Part shown: positions 43,780 through 53,109 of the stretch, piece after piece
How the letters are laid out: the number at the start of each line of letters is the position of its first letter
Numbering within the stretch: the stretch's first letter is position 1
Source: Silicimonas sp.
GTDB lineage: Bacteria; Pseudomonadota; Alphaproteobacteria; Rhodobacterales; Rhodobacteraceae
Length of the DNA: 64,000 nt
Assembly: GCA_013002465.1 (NCBI GenBank)
Contig: JABDJO010000018.1
Coordinates: 1 to 64,000, forward strand
Direction of reading: 5' to 3'
The notes under the pieces: generated by a model
What the model was told of the DNA's origin: nothing
The model's input: the letters and a program-made list of their open reading frames with translations, nothing else
Databases searched by the model: none
Program-made: the position numbers and the translations under genes

Positions 43780-43848
43780 TTGAACGAATTCAACCTAAGC
43801 CTGATTGCGGGCGCAACCGTTCTGGTGGTTCTTGTTCTGCTTAGCTGA
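43780..43848 (+). CDS. possible 22-residue membrane peptide
   Basis: A short open frame begins with TTG at 43780 after a good AAGGGAG (43765-43771) eight bases upstream. It encodes a peptide of 22 residues, N-terminus MNEFNLSLIAG, then a hydrophobic stretch ATVLVVLVLLS. It could form one membrane helix. It lies between the antiporter and leuB, on its own. The Shine-Dalgarno and the clean hydrophobic helix support it, but no homologue can be checked here. Confidence 0.35.
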   Translation: MNEFNLSLIAGATVLVVLVLLS

Positions 43849-43869
43849 CAAGGGACAACCGGAATAAGG

Positions 43870-44976
43870 TCAAAGGCTGGCGCTCAGCTTGGCAACAATC
43901 GCATCGCCCATGGCAACGGTGCTGACCGGGGTGCCACCTTCGGGGCCCATCAGGTCAGGCGTGCGCAGCCCGTCCGCCAGAACTGCCTCGACGGCATCTT
44001 CCAGCCGCTTGGCTTCTTCGCCCTGATCGAAACTATAGCGCAAGGCCATGGCAAAACTCAGGATACAGGCGATCGGGTTGGCCTTGCCCTGCCCGGTAAT
44101 ATCAGGTGCCGAGCCGTGGACCGGTTCGTAAAGCGCCTTCGGGCGGCCGTTGGCCATGGGTGCCCCAAGCGAGGCCGAGGGCAACATGCCAAGCGAGCCC
44201 GTCAGCATCGCGGCAAGATCTGACAAGAGATCTCCGAACAAGTTGTCGGTGACGATCACGTCGAACTGCTTGGGCCAGCGGGTAAGCTGCATCGCACCTG
44301 CGTCGGCGTACATGTGAGAGAGTTCAACATCCGGATATTCGGCCGCGTGAACTTCGGTCACGACATCGCGCCACAGAACGCCGGACTCCATGACGTTGGC
44401 CTTTTCCATCGAACAAACCTTGTTGTCGCGCTTTCGAGCAAGTTCAAAGGCCGATCGGGCGACGCGCGCGATTTCGCTTTCCGTATAACGCTGTGTGTTG
44501 ATCCCGACCCGTTCGTTGCCTTCCTTGATGATGCCGCGCGGTTCACCGAAATAGACACCGGAAGTCAGCTCGCGAACGATCATGATATCCAGACCACCGA
44601 CCACATCGGCCTTCAACGACGAAAAATCCGCCAAGGCGTCAAAGCACTGCGCCGGGCGCAGGTTTGCGTAAAGGTCCATTTCTTTTCGAAGCCGCAAAAG
44701 TCCCCGCTCGGGCTTCACGCTGAAATCCAGATCGTCGTACTTCGGACCACCGACGGCGCCCAGAAGAACCGCGTCCACCTCTTGCGCCCTGGCCATTGTT
44801 TCATCGGTCAAGGGCGTTCCGTGTGCGTCAAAGGCCGCACCGCCAACCAGGTCTTCGCTCACGTCAAATGACAGGCCACGGTTGGCCCCATACCAGTCGA
44901 TGACCTTTCGTACCTCGGTCATGACTTCGGGGCCGATGCCATCGCCGGGCAGGATTAAAAGCGAAGGATTGCTCAT
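43870..44976 (-). CDS. leuB: 3-isopropylmalate dehydrogenase
   Basis: NAD-dependent enzyme of leucine biosynthesis, oxidising and decarboxylating 3-isopropylmalate. The 368-residue dimeric-type protein has [14 protein letters not shown] at the start, [17 protein letters not shown] with substrate-binding arginines, [16 protein letters not shown], and the Mg2+-binding region [20 protein letters not shown]. The C-terminal [20 protein letters not shown] is the nucleotide-binding signature. Length and motifs are complete. leuC and leuD lie about 5-8 kb away on the same strand. Confidence 0.97.
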   Translation of the reverse strand: MSNPSLLILPGDGIGPEVMTEVRKVIDWYGANRGLSFDVSEDLVGGAAFDAHGTPLTDETMARAQEVDAVLLGAVGGPKYDDLDFSVKPERGLLRLRKEMDLYANLRPAQCFDALADFSSLKADVVGGLDIMIVRELTSGVYFGEPRGIIKEGNERVGINTQRYTESEIARVARSAFELARKRDNKVCSMEKANVMESGVLWRDVVTEVHAAEYPDVELSHMYADAGAMQLTRWPKQFDVIVTDNLFGDLLSDLAAMLTGSLGMLPSASLGAPMANGRPKALYEPVHGSAPDITGQGKANPIACILSFAMALRYSFDQGEEAKRLEDAVEAVLADGLRTPDLMGPEGGTPVSTVAMGDAIVAKLSASL

Positions 44977-45030
44977 GTTGACGTCTCCGGAGTTGATCGA
45001 AGGCGGGCGTAGCGCGGCAGGGTGATAGCG

Positions 45031-45927
45031 TCAAGCGTCGCAGGTCGCGGCAAGCCGTTTGGCCAGAAGCTGCCAGACTGCGTCTACCCGCGGCGCGCGC
45101 CGAACGGCTTCGTGCGCGGTCAGCCATACACCCAATCGCGGCAGTGGCACGTCGATCTCGATCTGCTCCAGCATCGCATCCCGCCTTCCCGCCAGAACGG
45201 GCCCAAACCCCAGGCCCGCACCTGCGCGGATCAACTCCCAGACCACTGTTTGATTGTCACAGCGCACAGGAAAGAAATCGCGCCCGATATTGAAACCGAC
45301 GGCATTGAACTCGCGCACCATTTCCTCGTTCCGGTCATAGCCGACGAAATCATGATCCATCATGTCACCGGCACCAATCGGAAACCCCTTGCGCCGGATG
45401 TAGGATTGCGACGCAAACAGCCCCAACTGGATATCTCCGACGTGGACCGTCACCATATCCAGTTGCGTCGGGCGGTACATCCGCACCGCAATGTCTGCTT
45501 CGCCAAACAAGAGGTTGTCACTGGCATCATTGGGAACCAGTTCGATCTGAATGTCGGGCAACGTCTCGCGCAGCTCGGTGATGAGCGGTGGCAAATAATA
45601 CTGCGATGAAAACACGCTTGCCGTGATCCTTACCGTTCCGCTCAGATCGCTTGTACGGCCCGACGCATTCAGGCGCAGCGCCTCGGCGGCTTCACGCATG
45701 GCACCTGCATGTCCAAGAAGCGCCGCACCCTGATCGGTCAACGCCATGCCACGCGCCTGACGTTTGAACAATGCAACCCCCAGGTCCTGTTCCAATGTCT
45801 GGATGTGCCGCCCGACTGTGGGTTGAGTCAGCCCCAACCTGCGTGCCGCCGCCGACAGCGACCCGGTTTCGGCAACCGACAGAAACGTCTGAACCAGAGA
45901 CCAGTCAAGGTGTTGCAAAGCACTCAT
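45031..45927 (-). CDS. LysR-type transcriptional regulator
   Basis: A 298-residue regulator. The N-terminal winged helix-turn-helix (residues about 10-65) reads FLSVAETGSLSAAARRLGLT, with QPTVGRHIQTLEQDLG continuing it. The effector-binding domain follows. A slightly longer start at 45939 is equally possible. It is divergent from the epimerase-like gene (about 90 bp between starts), so it probably controls that neighbour; the intergenic region has a perfect ATTCGAAT palindrome at 45972-45979 that may be part of the operator. The effector is unknown. Confidence 0.88.
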   Translation of the reverse strand: MSALQHLDWSLVQTFLSVAETGSLSAAARRLGLTQPTVGRHIQTLEQDLGVALFKRQARGMALTDQGAALLGHAGAMREAAEALRLNASGRTSDLSGTVRITASVFSSQYYLPPLITELRETLPDIQIELVPNDASDNLLFGEADIAVRMYRPTQLDMVTVHVGDIQLGLFASQSYIRRKGFPIGAGDMMDHDFVGYDRNEEMVREFNAVGFNIGRDFFPVRCDNQTVVWELIRAGAGLGFGPVLAGRRDAMLEQIEIDVPLPRLGVWLTAHEAVRRAPRVDAVWQLLAKRLAATCDA

Positions 45928-46019
45928 GCAAAAATGCATATCACAGGTTTGATTTCTGGCAATTCCGAAAACTATTCGAATGGCTCAATAAGCATCCCGA
46001 CACCGTAAGGGAGCATATG

Positions 46020-46934
46020 ATGTCTGGCACAGTTCTTATTCTTGGCGCATCGGGTCGATTTGGCAGCCATACAGCGGAGGCATTCTGGAATGCCGGTTGG
46101 CGTGTGCGGGTCTTTGACCGGAACGGAGGCGATCTGTCCAAAGCCGCCAAAGGTGCGGACGTCATCGTCAATGGATGGAATCCGCCCTATCACCACTGGA
46201 AACGTCAGGTTCCGGCCTTGACCGACAAGGTGATTGGTGCCGCGAAATCCTCCGGCGCGACCGTCATCATTCCGGGCAACAACTATGGCTATGGCCCGGG
46301 CATGCCGCCGCTGATTACAAGTGACACGCCGCAGTGCGCCATAAACCCTCTTGGTCGTATCCGCATCGCCATGGAGCGGGCTTATCGGGCCGCTGGTGTT
46401 CGGACCATCGTGGTGCGCGCCGGCGATTTCATCGACACCAAATCATCGGGGAATTGGTTCGACCTGGTAATCACGGCCAAGCTGGCCAAAGGAAAAGTTG
46501 TTGCTCCGGGCGATCTTACTATGGCGCACGCATGGGCCTATCTTCCCGATCTGGCCAGGGCCACCGTCGAACTTGCCGCGAAACGTGACATGCTGAACCC
46601 GTTTCACGAAGTGCTTTACCCGGGGTTCACGCTCAGCATGGCCGAAATTTCACAACTGATCGAAACCGCGCGTGGCGAAGATTTGACATTGACCCGGATG
46701 TCCTGGGCGCCGCTTTGGGCGCTTGCACCGGTGTGGCCCAAGGCCCGGAAGTTGATCGAGATGCGTTATCTCTGGGACACTCCGCACGCGCTCGACGGAA
46801 CCGATTTCGACCGGTTATTGCCTCGCTTCCGCATGACCGATCCGCTGACCGCCATCGCGAGCGCTGTCGGGCAAGGTGACATCCACCCAGACCAGTCTAT
46901 GGCGCGAGGCAACCTGGACATCGCGGCCGAATAG
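46020..46934 (+). CDS. NAD(P)-dependent epimerase/NmrA-like reductase
   Basis: A 304-residue Rossmann-fold protein of the extended SDR/NmrA type. The dinucleotide motif is VLILGASGRFGSHTAEAF near the N-terminus, followed by VIVNGWNPPYHHWKRQVP and VIIPGNNYGYGPGMPPLI. The tyrosine-lysine catalytic pair of classical SDRs is not obvious. I use the ATG at 46020, since AGGGAG is six bases before it; an ATG three bases earlier would add one Met. It is divergent from a LysR gene, which may regulate it. Its end overlaps the convergent EEP gene by 120 bp. Confidence 0.8.
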   Translation: MSGTVLILGASGRFGSHTAEAFWNAGWRVRVFDRNGGDLSKAAKGADVIVNGWNPPYHHWKRQVPALTDKVIGAAKSSGATVIIPGNNYGYGPGMPPLITSDTPQCAINPLGRIRIAMERAYRAAGVRTIVVRAGDFIDTKSSGNWFDLVITAKLAKGKVVAPGDLTMAHAWAYLPDLARATVELAAKRDMLNPFHEVLYPGFTLSMAEISQLIETARGEDLTLTRMSWAPLWALAPVWPKARKLIEMRYLWDTPHALDGTDFDRLLPRFRMTDPLTAIASAVGQGDIHPDQSMARGNLDIAAE

Positions 46935-47930
46935 ATGATCAACGGGTGGCCAGAAGACGCCGCTGTCCAAAACGTCTAAGGTGCGCGAAGGCAAAACATA
47001 GTCGACACGCAAATTGCCGGGACGGTTATTGGCATCGCCCCAATCGACAGTGTCCAGCGACGGATCGCCCACGTGTCGGGCATTGATACCGCCATCTTCA
47101 ATCGTTGCCTGGGACGCACCTTCGCTGGTTGGTTTTGGGTCGTAGATCAGGGGATGCCGCAACAGGGTCTGCAAGGCCTCTGGACGTCCATTGCCATCTA
47201 CCGGATCAAGGTTGGCGAAACCCGCGATCACAAAAGTGCTGGGCGGCGAAAGCCCCAGACCGTCTTCCAGGTACCTAAGCCAGATCGCCGCTTCGTCGTG
47301 ATTTCGGCGCCCATTCCGATCTTCCGGCCCGTCGAAGACCGGAGGCGTTGCATGCCATACCAGAAGATGGATCAGGTGTCCGCCCGTGACTTCGACCGGC
47401 AAATCCCAGTGGCCGGTTGTGCTCAGGCGCTGCACGTCCGGGGTCCCTTCTGGCGCGATGTGCCCCGGCAGGTCGGTCCAGCGCATGGCGCTGAAATCCC
47501 GGGCAAGGGTGTGCCGGATCGGCCAGCGTGACAATACGGCAAGGCCGCCCTGCCCCTTGTACGCCGCATAGCCCTGAGCATCCCCTGGACCGCCGATCCG
47601 GCCATTGCCATCCAGGTCGACCCCGCTTGGCACACCACGATTGGGAAGGAGCGCAAAATGATGTGGATACCCCCCGATCCGCTTGGCCAGCGCCGCCAAT
47701 GCGGTGGAGTTCAGATCATAGTCGATATCCGCCAGCACCAGAACATCGGCGTTTGACGCACGAATGATCTGAATGACCGCTTCGACCTGAGGATCGTCCT
47801 TAGACAAGGTATCGCGCAACAAAAGCCCCGGGCCGTCCCGCGATAGTTCGGTATGGAAAGTGGCAATCCGAACTTGCTCGGCCATCAAGGGAGACCCCAG
47901 AATGACCGCGAAAACCCCGTAAAGGATCAG
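46815..47930 (-). CDS. secreted endonuclease/exonuclease/phosphatase-family protein
   Basis: A protein of about 370 residues with the EEP fold (ADVLVLADIDYDLN, a GGPGDAQGYAAYKGQG insert, SAMRWTDLPGH, FVIAGFANLDPVDGNG and RVDYVLPSRTL). The N-terminal LILYGVFAVILGSPLMAEQV is a signal peptide, but it has no ATG, GTG or TTG ahead of it; a CTG at 47930 overlapping the upstream stop as CTGA is the likeliest start. The internal ATG at 47885 would remove the signal peptide. It is coupled to the membrane protein gene and overlaps the convergent gene's 3' end by 120 bp. Substrate unknown. Confidence 0.75.
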   Translation of the reverse strand: MILYGVFAVILGSPLMAEQVRIATFHTELSRDGPGLLLRDTLSKDDPQVEAVIQIIRASNADVLVLADIDYDLNSTALAALAKRIGGYPHHFALLPNRGVPSGVDLDGNGRIGGPGDAQGYAAYKGQGGLAVLSRWPIRHTLARDFSAMRWTDLPGHIAPEGTPDVQRLSTTGHWDLPVEVTGGHLIHLLVWHATPPVFDGPEDRNGRRNHDEAAIWLRYLEDGLGLSPPSTFVIAGFANLDPVDGNGRPEALQTLLRHPLIYDPKPTSEGASQATIEDGGINARHVGDPSLDTVDWGDANNRPGNLRVDYVLPSRTLDVLDSGVFWPPVDHLFGRDVQVASRHRLVWVDVTLPDSARDGGQRIGHAEARQ

Positions 47931-48865
47931 ACGGGCAAAAGCCCCGCGTTGCCCTCGTCTTGGCTGGACAGTTTGCGCTTTTCGGTGATCAGCGATGCAA
48001 TCCGCCCCATGGCGATGCCCCGCATGAACAGCGATGCCGGAAGAAATGCCCATGCCGCAACCGTCCAGATCAAGGTCTGCGGACTATCCAATGACACCGC
48101 GCCGAACAACGACGTGGCCGACTTGATGACCGCCGGTGTCAGAAATGGCAGCAAAAACCCTAAGGCAATGTTAAAACGCGCATCCCGCTCCAACCGCTCA
48201 ACGACATCGCCTCCGGCTGTGGGGTCGAATGTGGGCAGATTGATCCAGACGTTGAAACTGCCACGGCGCAGCGGCCAACTCAGCACCCGCTGCAGCACGA
48301 TGAAGACCAGAAGCGTCAGAAGCGATATCAGATAAGACAGTCCGGCCGAATCCCGCACCATATGCACATGTTCGACCGAGGCATCCGCGGGCAGCATCAG
48401 AACAACCAGGCGCACCGGCGAATAGGGGAAATCAATGGCCTTGCCGATGGCAGATGCCACAGCCGCGACCGCATCGGTCATAGGCGTGGGGTCAATGCCG
48501 CCGCGCGCCATGAACGACAAGAGAATGATCGTTGCAAAAAGCGATCCGAACCTGATCCTGTTGAACGGCGGTGCATCGCGAAACTCGACCAGACCGGGAT
48601 AAGAAGACGCATATTCAAAGAACGTCAGCCCCGCCCCGAACAGGGCCACAAGCGTAACGATCTGCGACACATCCGTGGTTGTGCCGGGCAAGATCAACGA
48701 CGGAGTCGCGATCAGAAGTATGACAAGGAACGCGCGAATGGCCGCGCCGACCAGGCGAGTTATCACTGCTTCTGCCTCATATTGCAGCGAACCAGGATTT
48801 CCCCAACCCGCTGCGTTTTTATCTGGTTCCGTCGGTTCTGACGATCTGCCATAGTTTTGCCCCAA
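47927..48865 (-). CDS. uncharacterized multi-spanning membrane protein
   Basis: A 312-residue protein with about five to six hydrophobic helices: AAIRAFLVILLIATPSLIL, VTLVALFGAGLTFFEYA, FGSLFATIILLSFMA, YLISLLTLLVFIVLQRVL, LGFLLPFLTPAVI and WTVAAWAFLPASLF. The N-terminal 25 residues are hydrophilic. It starts with TTG at 48865 with AAGG five bases upstream. No family is recognised. Its stop overlaps the presumed CTG start of the EEP gene, so the pair is co-expressed. Its position between leuD and leuB does not suggest a role in leucine synthesis. Confidence 0.75.
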   Translation of the reverse strand: MGQNYGRSSEPTEPDKNAAGWGNPGSLQYEAEAVITRLVGAAIRAFLVILLIATPSLILPGTTTDVSQIVTLVALFGAGLTFFEYASSYPGLVEFRDAPPFNRIRFGSLFATIILLSFMARGGIDPTPMTDAVAAVASAIGKAIDFPYSPVRLVVLMLPADASVEHVHMVRDSAGLSYLISLLTLLVFIVLQRVLSWPLRRGSFNVWINLPTFDPTAGGDVVERLERDARFNIALGFLLPFLTPAVIKSATSLFGAVSLDSPQTLIWTVAAWAFLPASLFMRGIAMGRIASLITEKRKLSSQDEGNAGLLPV

Positions 48866-48968
48866 TTTTGCCTTGTTGCAGCCATCACAGCAATAACCAG
48901 TGAAAACTGGATGAATTTCTGGGCAATTTCGTGGTCGGAATGGTGCGACTTTGCATCAATTCACTTAC

Positions 48969-48996
48969 AAAAAAGGGCCATCCCGAAGAATGGCCC
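48969..48996 (-). terminator. rho-independent terminator of leuD
   Basis: On the minus strand gggccat and atggccc form a 7-bp stem (48996-48990 and 48981-48975) with an 8-nt loop, followed by TTTTTT (48974-48969). It lies 24 bp after the leuD stop. Confidence 0.85.
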
Positions 48997-49019
48997 AACA
49001 TATTGTGGATTGTCTGGGT

Positions 49020-49628
49020 TCAGACCCAAGGACGAGACGTCGCCGTTTTTGCCTCGTATGCGTCGATTGAGGCGGCGGCGTTTTCGACAGTCAGCCCGAT
49101 ATCGTCCAATCCATTCAACAGACAGTGCTTTTTGAACGGGTCCACATCGAACGAGATGGTGCCCCCATCAGGGCCCGTGATCGTCTGAGCCTCAAGGTCG
49201 ACCGTGACCACGGCATTGGCACCACGCTCGGCATCATCCATCAACTTGTCGACGTCTTCCTGAGGCAGCTTGATCGGCAGAATGCCGTTCTTGAAACAGT
49301 TGTTATAGAAAATGTCGGCGAAGCTGGTCGAAATCACGCAGCGAATGCCGAAATCCAGAAGCGCCCACGGCGCATGCTCCCGGCTGGAACCACACCCGAA
49401 ATTGTCACCAGCCACAAGTATCTGGGAGTCACGATAGGCTGGCTGGTTCAGGACGAAATCCTCGACCTCATTGCCTTCCCTGTCAAACCGCATTTCATCG
49501 AACAGGTTTGCCCCAAGCCCGGTGCGCTTGATGGTTTTCAGGAACTGCTTTGGGATTATCATATCCGTGTCGATATTCACCAGCGGCATCGGCGCAGCTA
49601 TTCCGGTGAGGGTCGTAAAACGCTCCAT
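49020..49628 (-). CDS. leuD: 3-isopropylmalate dehydratase small subunit
   Basis: A 202-residue subunit of isopropylmalate isomerase, which works with LeuC. Motifs are [17 protein letters not shown] at the N-terminus, [19 protein letters not shown] with the YGSSREH-like loop, and [19 protein letters not shown]. The start is at 49628 with AGGAGC upstream. It is separated from leuC by the VPLPA-CTERM gene and a 1-kb gap, so the usual direct leuCD order is broken, but direction is the same. A strong terminator follows its stop. Confidence 0.97.
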   Translation of the reverse strand: MERFTTLTGIAAPMPLVNIDTDMIIPKQFLKTIKRTGLGANLFDEMRFDREGNEVEDFVLNQPAYRDSQILVAGDNFGCGSSREHAPWALLDFGIRCVISTSFADIFYNNCFKNGILPIKLPQEDVDKLMDDAERGANAVVTVDLEAQTITGPDGGTISFDVDPFKKHCLLNGLDDIGLTVENAAASIDAYEAKTATSRPWV

Positions 49629-49696
49629 TCAGGCAGCTCCTGCTAAGGTCGTGATCCGGGGCTCTATGCCAAATTCCGCCCGCAAACCCAAGCACA

Positions 49697-49726
49697 AAAA
49701 AATAGCCGCGCCCGAAGGGGCGCGGC
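49697..49726 (-). terminator. strong terminator after the VPLPA-CTERM gene
   Basis: A 9-bp GC-rich stem, gccgcgccc with gggcgcggc (49705-49713 and 49718-49726), encloses a four-base loop and is followed on the minus strand by a run of T (A at 49696-49702 on the plus strand). It lies 23 bp after the stop of the gene at 49749. Confidence 0.85.
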
Positions 49727-49748
49727 CTGTTTCGAATTGTTGACTGGC

Positions 49749-50540
49749 TTAGGCCGACGCGCGCTTGCGCTTCAGCGCAGCCATTCCACCAATGCCCGCC
49801 AAAAGCAGCCAGCCAGCGGCCGGAAGCGGCACTTCGGACGGCAATTCAGTGACCAGCAATTGACCAACCAGAATGGCTTCGTTCTCAAGACCTTCCTGAG
49901 TACGGAAGAAATCCAGCGTTTCCTCACCATAACGGAAGCCCGAGATCCCGAAGGTGTACTCCATCCCATCCAGGATGACGGTCTCGCTCAGACTTTCATT
50001 CAAGACTGCGGTAACTTGATCGTTACAACCAAATGACCCATTGACCCCTGTCCCAGTCGCATCACCATACTTGCAGATCCCGCCAGATTGACCGGGTCCG
50101 TCGAAGTTTGGTGTTTCGTCGTGGTCAAACGTATAGACTTGGCTCAACGAATAGTCGTTGCCATCAATCGACAGTTCGAAATTGACGTTGAGATTGGCAG
50201 ACGTAATCCACGATGCAACCGAAGGCCAGTTCCAGACCGCGAAATTGTCATGGGTGAACACACCCAGATCGAATTCCGTGCCCAAAGCTGTATCAACGAC
50301 GATTGGCGGTGGAATCAGACCCTGGAACGAATAGCCGCTCTGGTTGACATCATCTACCGGGTCGCCCCACTTGATTTCCGAATAGGAGCCTGAACCTGAC
50401 GAGTTCAAGCCAAGAACGCCACCGGGTGTGGTACTGACCCACTCACCTGAAACGCTATTGATCGTCACAACGGCGGCCATACCCGCCGAAGCGAACATAC
50501 TCAGAGCCACGGATGCGGCTACTGTTTGCAGCTTAATCAT
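49749..50540 (-). CDS. VPLPA-CTERM sorted secreted protein
   Basis: A 263-residue exported protein. The N-terminus is a signal peptide (MIKLQTVAASVALSMFASAG). The C-terminus has the VPLPAAGWLLLAGIGGMAAL segment followed by KRKRASA, the three-part VPLPA-CTERM sorting signal (motif, membrane helix, basic tail) recognised by an exosortase of the XrtD type in Rhodobacterales. The mature part is acidic and Gly/Ser-rich with no known enzymatic domain; it has one close Cys pair (GGICKYGDATGTG, GSFGCND). No exosortase gene is in the window. It is a single-gene unit with its own terminator. Confidence 0.9.
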   Translation of the reverse strand: MIKLQTVAASVALSMFASAGMAAVVTINSVSGEWVSTTPGGVLGLNSSGSGSYSEIKWGDPVDDVNQSGYSFQGLIPPPIVVDTALGTEFDLGVFTHDNFAVWNWPSVASWITSANLNVNFELSIDGNDYSLSQVYTFDHDETPNFDGPGQSGGICKYGDATGTGVNGSFGCNDQVTAVLNESLSETVILDGMEYTFGISGFRYGEETLDFFRTQEGLENEAILVGQLLVTELPSEVPLPAAGWLLLAGIGGMAALKRKRASA

Positions 50541-50702
50541 TGGGATATACCCCGCAAATTACCTATCGCGGTTGCCGCGGAACAGGACGCAACACGCATA
50601 CTCACATTACACTGGGTCGTCACAGCGGACCCTCACAAATCGGAATATGTCACAATTGGGGCGGCATTCCAAACCGATAGGGGCAATTGCCGTCGCATCG
50701 TG

Positions 50703-50735
50703 ATGTAATCGTTACATTATCAACTTACTGTTGAT
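50703..50735. repeat. two adjacent short inverted repeats
   Basis: A perfect ATGTAA-TCG-TTACAT palindrome (50703-50717) is followed two bases later by ATCAAC-TTACT-GTTGAT (50719-50735). They lie between the stop of leuC and the start of the VPLPA-CTERM gene. They could be an operator for the latter; neither has a T run, so a terminator is less likely. Confidence 0.5.
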
Positions 50736-50771
50736 CAGTTCTGTAACAATACGCCGCTTTTTCGCCCCGAA

Positions 50772-52178
50772 TCACATCAAATCACGCACATCGGTCAAGC
50801 GCCCTGTCACCGCCGCGGCCGCGGCCATACCGGGGCTTAACAAGTGCGTGCGACCCTTATATCCCTGTCTTCCCTCGAAATTCCGGTTCGAGGTCGAAGC
50901 GCAGCGCTCGCCAGGGCTAAGTTGATCGGGGTTCATCCCAAGGCACATCGAACACCCGGCCATCCGCCACTCGAAACCTGCCTCTTGCAGTTTTTGCGCG
51001 ATACCTTCTTCTTCGGCCTGCAGGCGCACGAGGCCCGAACCCGGCACGATCATGGCCCGCAAGCCGTCCTTGACGCGACGACCGTCCATGATGGCGGCCA
51101 CCTCGCGCAGGTCTTCGATCCGACCGTTGGTGCATGACCCGATGAAGACCGTGTCGATTTCAACCTCCGACAGCTTTTGTCCCGGCGTCAGCCCCATGTA
51201 ATCCAGAGATCGACGCGCCGCTTCGACCTTGCCGCCTTCAAAATCCTCGGGGCTGGGAACGACCCCGGTAATGGGCAGAACATCCTCCGGAGAGGTCCCC
51301 CAGGTCACAACCGGCGGGATGTCCTCGGCATTCAGCCGCAGGACCTTGTCATAATGCGCGCCTTCGTCCGAATTCATCGTCGACCAGTAATCAACGGCCA
51401 TTTCCCACTGACCGGCCTTCGGCGCGTGAGGGCGCCCTTTGACATAGGCATAGGTCTTTTCGTCTGGCGCAATCAGTCCCGCGCGCGCACCGCCTTCGAT
51501 CGCCATGTTGCAGACGGTCATCCGGCCTTCCATCGTCAGATCCCGGATCGCGCTGCCGGCGTATTCGATCACATGGCCCGTGCCACCCGCTGTTCCGGTT
51601 TCTCCGATGATCGACAACGTGATGTCCTTTGCGGTCACGCCCGGAGCCAGCGATCCCTCGACCTCGACCAGCATGTTTTTCGACTTCTTTTGAATCAACG
51701 TCTGTGTTGCCAACACATGCTCGACCTCGGACGTTCCAATACCATGAGCCAAAGCGCCAAACGCACCATGGGTGGCCGTGTGGCTGTCGCCGCAAACGAT
51801 GGTCATGCCGGGTTGGGTCCAGCCTTGTTCCGGCCCGACAATATGAACGATGCCCTGACGATCGTCGTCGATGTCATAAATCTCGATCCCGAACTCGGCG
51901 GCATTCTGGCGCAATGCCTCAACCTGAATGCGCGATTGTTCGTCCTTGATGCCCTCAAGGCGCGTCGGATCGGTCGGCACATTGTGATCCGGCACCGCCA
52001 CGGTCTTTTCGGGCGCCCGCACCTTGCGACCTGCCATCCGCAGCCCTTCAAAGGCCTGCGGGCTTGTCACCTCGTGAACCAGGTGCCGGTCAATATATAG
52101 ACGGCAGGTGCCATCTTCGGCCTCGTGGGCAACGTGATCATCCCAGATCTTGTCATATATTGTGCGTGGTGCGGTCAT
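50772..52178 (-). CDS. leuC: 3-isopropylmalate dehydratase large subunit
   Basis: A 468-residue aconitase-family subunit with a [4Fe-4S] cluster. The ligand cysteines are in [18 protein letters not shown] and [31 protein letters not shown] is the family signature. The ATG at 52178 gives [16 protein letters not shown], a common N-terminus in alphaproteobacteria, with AGGAAA upstream. A longer frame to 52208 adds ten residues without support. It catalyses the isomerisation of 2- to 3-isopropylmalate together with LeuD, encoded about 1.1 kb downstream. Confidence 0.97.
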   Translation of the reverse strand: MTAPRTIYDKIWDDHVAHEAEDGTCRLYIDRHLVHEVTSPQAFEGLRMAGRKVRAPEKTVAVPDHNVPTDPTRLEGIKDEQSRIQVEALRQNAAEFGIEIYDIDDDRQGIVHIVGPEQGWTQPGMTIVCGDSHTATHGAFGALAHGIGTSEVEHVLATQTLIQKKSKNMLVEVEGSLAPGVTAKDITLSIIGETGTAGGTGHVIEYAGSAIRDLTMEGRMTVCNMAIEGGARAGLIAPDEKTYAYVKGRPHAPKAGQWEMAVDYWSTMNSDEGAHYDKVLRLNAEDIPPVVTWGTSPEDVLPITGVVPSPEDFEGGKVEAARRSLDYMGLTPGQKLSEVEIDTVFIGSCTNGRIEDLREVAAIMDGRRVKDGLRAMIVPGSGLVRLQAEEEGIAQKLQEAGFEWRMAGCSMCLGMNPDQLSPGERCASTSNRNFEGRQGYKGRTHLLSPGMAAAAAVTGRLTDVRDLM

Positions 52179-52496
52179 GGTCGGGTTTCCTATTGGGAAT
52201 TGGGCCATCGGCCCGGACAGGGAGGCAGGAACGCAGCGGTCTATAGATGCGCCAAAACGGCCCGTGCAGCGCCGAAAAAGCGCCAGGGCAGCCGCGCCCG
52301 ATCATCCATGTCGAAAAAGCGAGTCATGAAACGCGTGATACAGCCCCTTGCAGGCCGGAACAAGCACAAGCCCATACCGAACAGAAACGCTACCCCGCCC
52401 AAGGATTGGGCGGGGCATCACTGGTCAGGAGCACATGATCTGCAAATCACGCTCGTGATAGAAGGTAATTCCTAAAGAGCGATTAAAATTTTCCGC
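52179..52496. other. 318-bp intergenic region between leuC and apt
   Basis: No gene is recognised here. It contains the leuC promoter and leader region and a 10-bp stem, listed separately at 52393-52415. A 22-codon frame on the minus strand around 52265-52310 has only a few leucine codons and I see no attenuator structure around it. Confidence 0.5.
52393..52415. repeat. 10-bp GC-rich inverted repeat, possible terminator of apt
   Basis: Arms ccccgcccaa (52393-52402) and ttgggcgggg (52406-52415) enclose a three-base loop gga. It lies about 80 bp downstream of the apt stop and upstream of leuC. No T run follows in either direction, so termination would be weak or rho-assisted. Confidence 0.55.
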
Positions 52497-53039
52497 TTAT
52501 GCGCCCTCGAATTCGCACAGGACGTGAACATCCATGCCAAGCGCCTCCAGCTTTGTGCGACCGCCCAATTCGGGCAGGTCTATAATGAAGGCGCAACCGA
52601 TGATATCGGCCCCCATGCGTTCCAAAAGCTTGATCCCCGCCTCGGCGGTCCCGCCCGTGGCCAGAAGATCATCCACCACCAGAACCTTTTCCCCGGCTTC
52701 AACGGCGTCGTCATGAACCTCCATGATCGCCTCGCCGTACTCCAGCTTGTAATCCTGGCTAAGTGTGGCGCCCGGCAATTTGCCCTTCTTGCGGATCGGC
52801 ACGAACCCAACCGACAACTGATGCGCTATGGCGCCACCAATTATGAACCCGCGTGCTTCAAGCCCTACGACCTTGTCGATCTGCTCGCCTGCATAGGGAT
52901 GAAGCAACTGATCAACGCAAATGCGAAAGCCCCGCGGGTCGGCGAAAAGAGTGGTCACATCGCGGAACATGATGCCGTCGTGCGGGAAATCGACAATCGT
53001 GCGGATGTAATCCTTTACGGTTTTCTTTCGGTTCTCCAT
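52497..53039 (-). CDS. apt: adenine phosphoribosyltransferase
   Basis: A 180-residue purine salvage enzyme turning adenine and PRPP into AMP. The family N-terminus [30 protein letters not shown] in the base-binding part, and the PRPP motif [18 protein letters not shown] are all present. The ATG at 53039 gives the usual length; an upstream frame to 53129 adds nothing recognisable and overlaps the divergent gene. The mtnP gene lies about 0.8 kb away and its adenine product would be the substrate. Confidence 0.96.
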   Translation of the reverse strand: MENRKKTVKDYIRTIVDFPHDGIMFRDVTTLFADPRGFRICVDQLLHPYAGEQIDKVVGLEARGFIIGGAIAHQLSVGFVPIRKKGKLPGATLSQDYKLEYGEAIMEVHDDAVEAGEKVLVVDDLLATGGTAEAGIKLLERMGADIIGCAFIIDLPELGGRTKLEALGMDVHVLCEFEGA

Positions 53040-53109
53040 CTCGCACCCTATCTTGTAACGTGAGCCATCGAACCGGCTTAGATGGAAAAAAGCAAGGCAG
53101 ATCGCGGCC

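Noticed and set aside
52265-52312. 22-codon minus-strand frame before leuC as a possible leucine leader peptide
   Set aside because: It has only a few leucine codons, not in a run, and I see no pair of alternative hairpins typical of attenuation.
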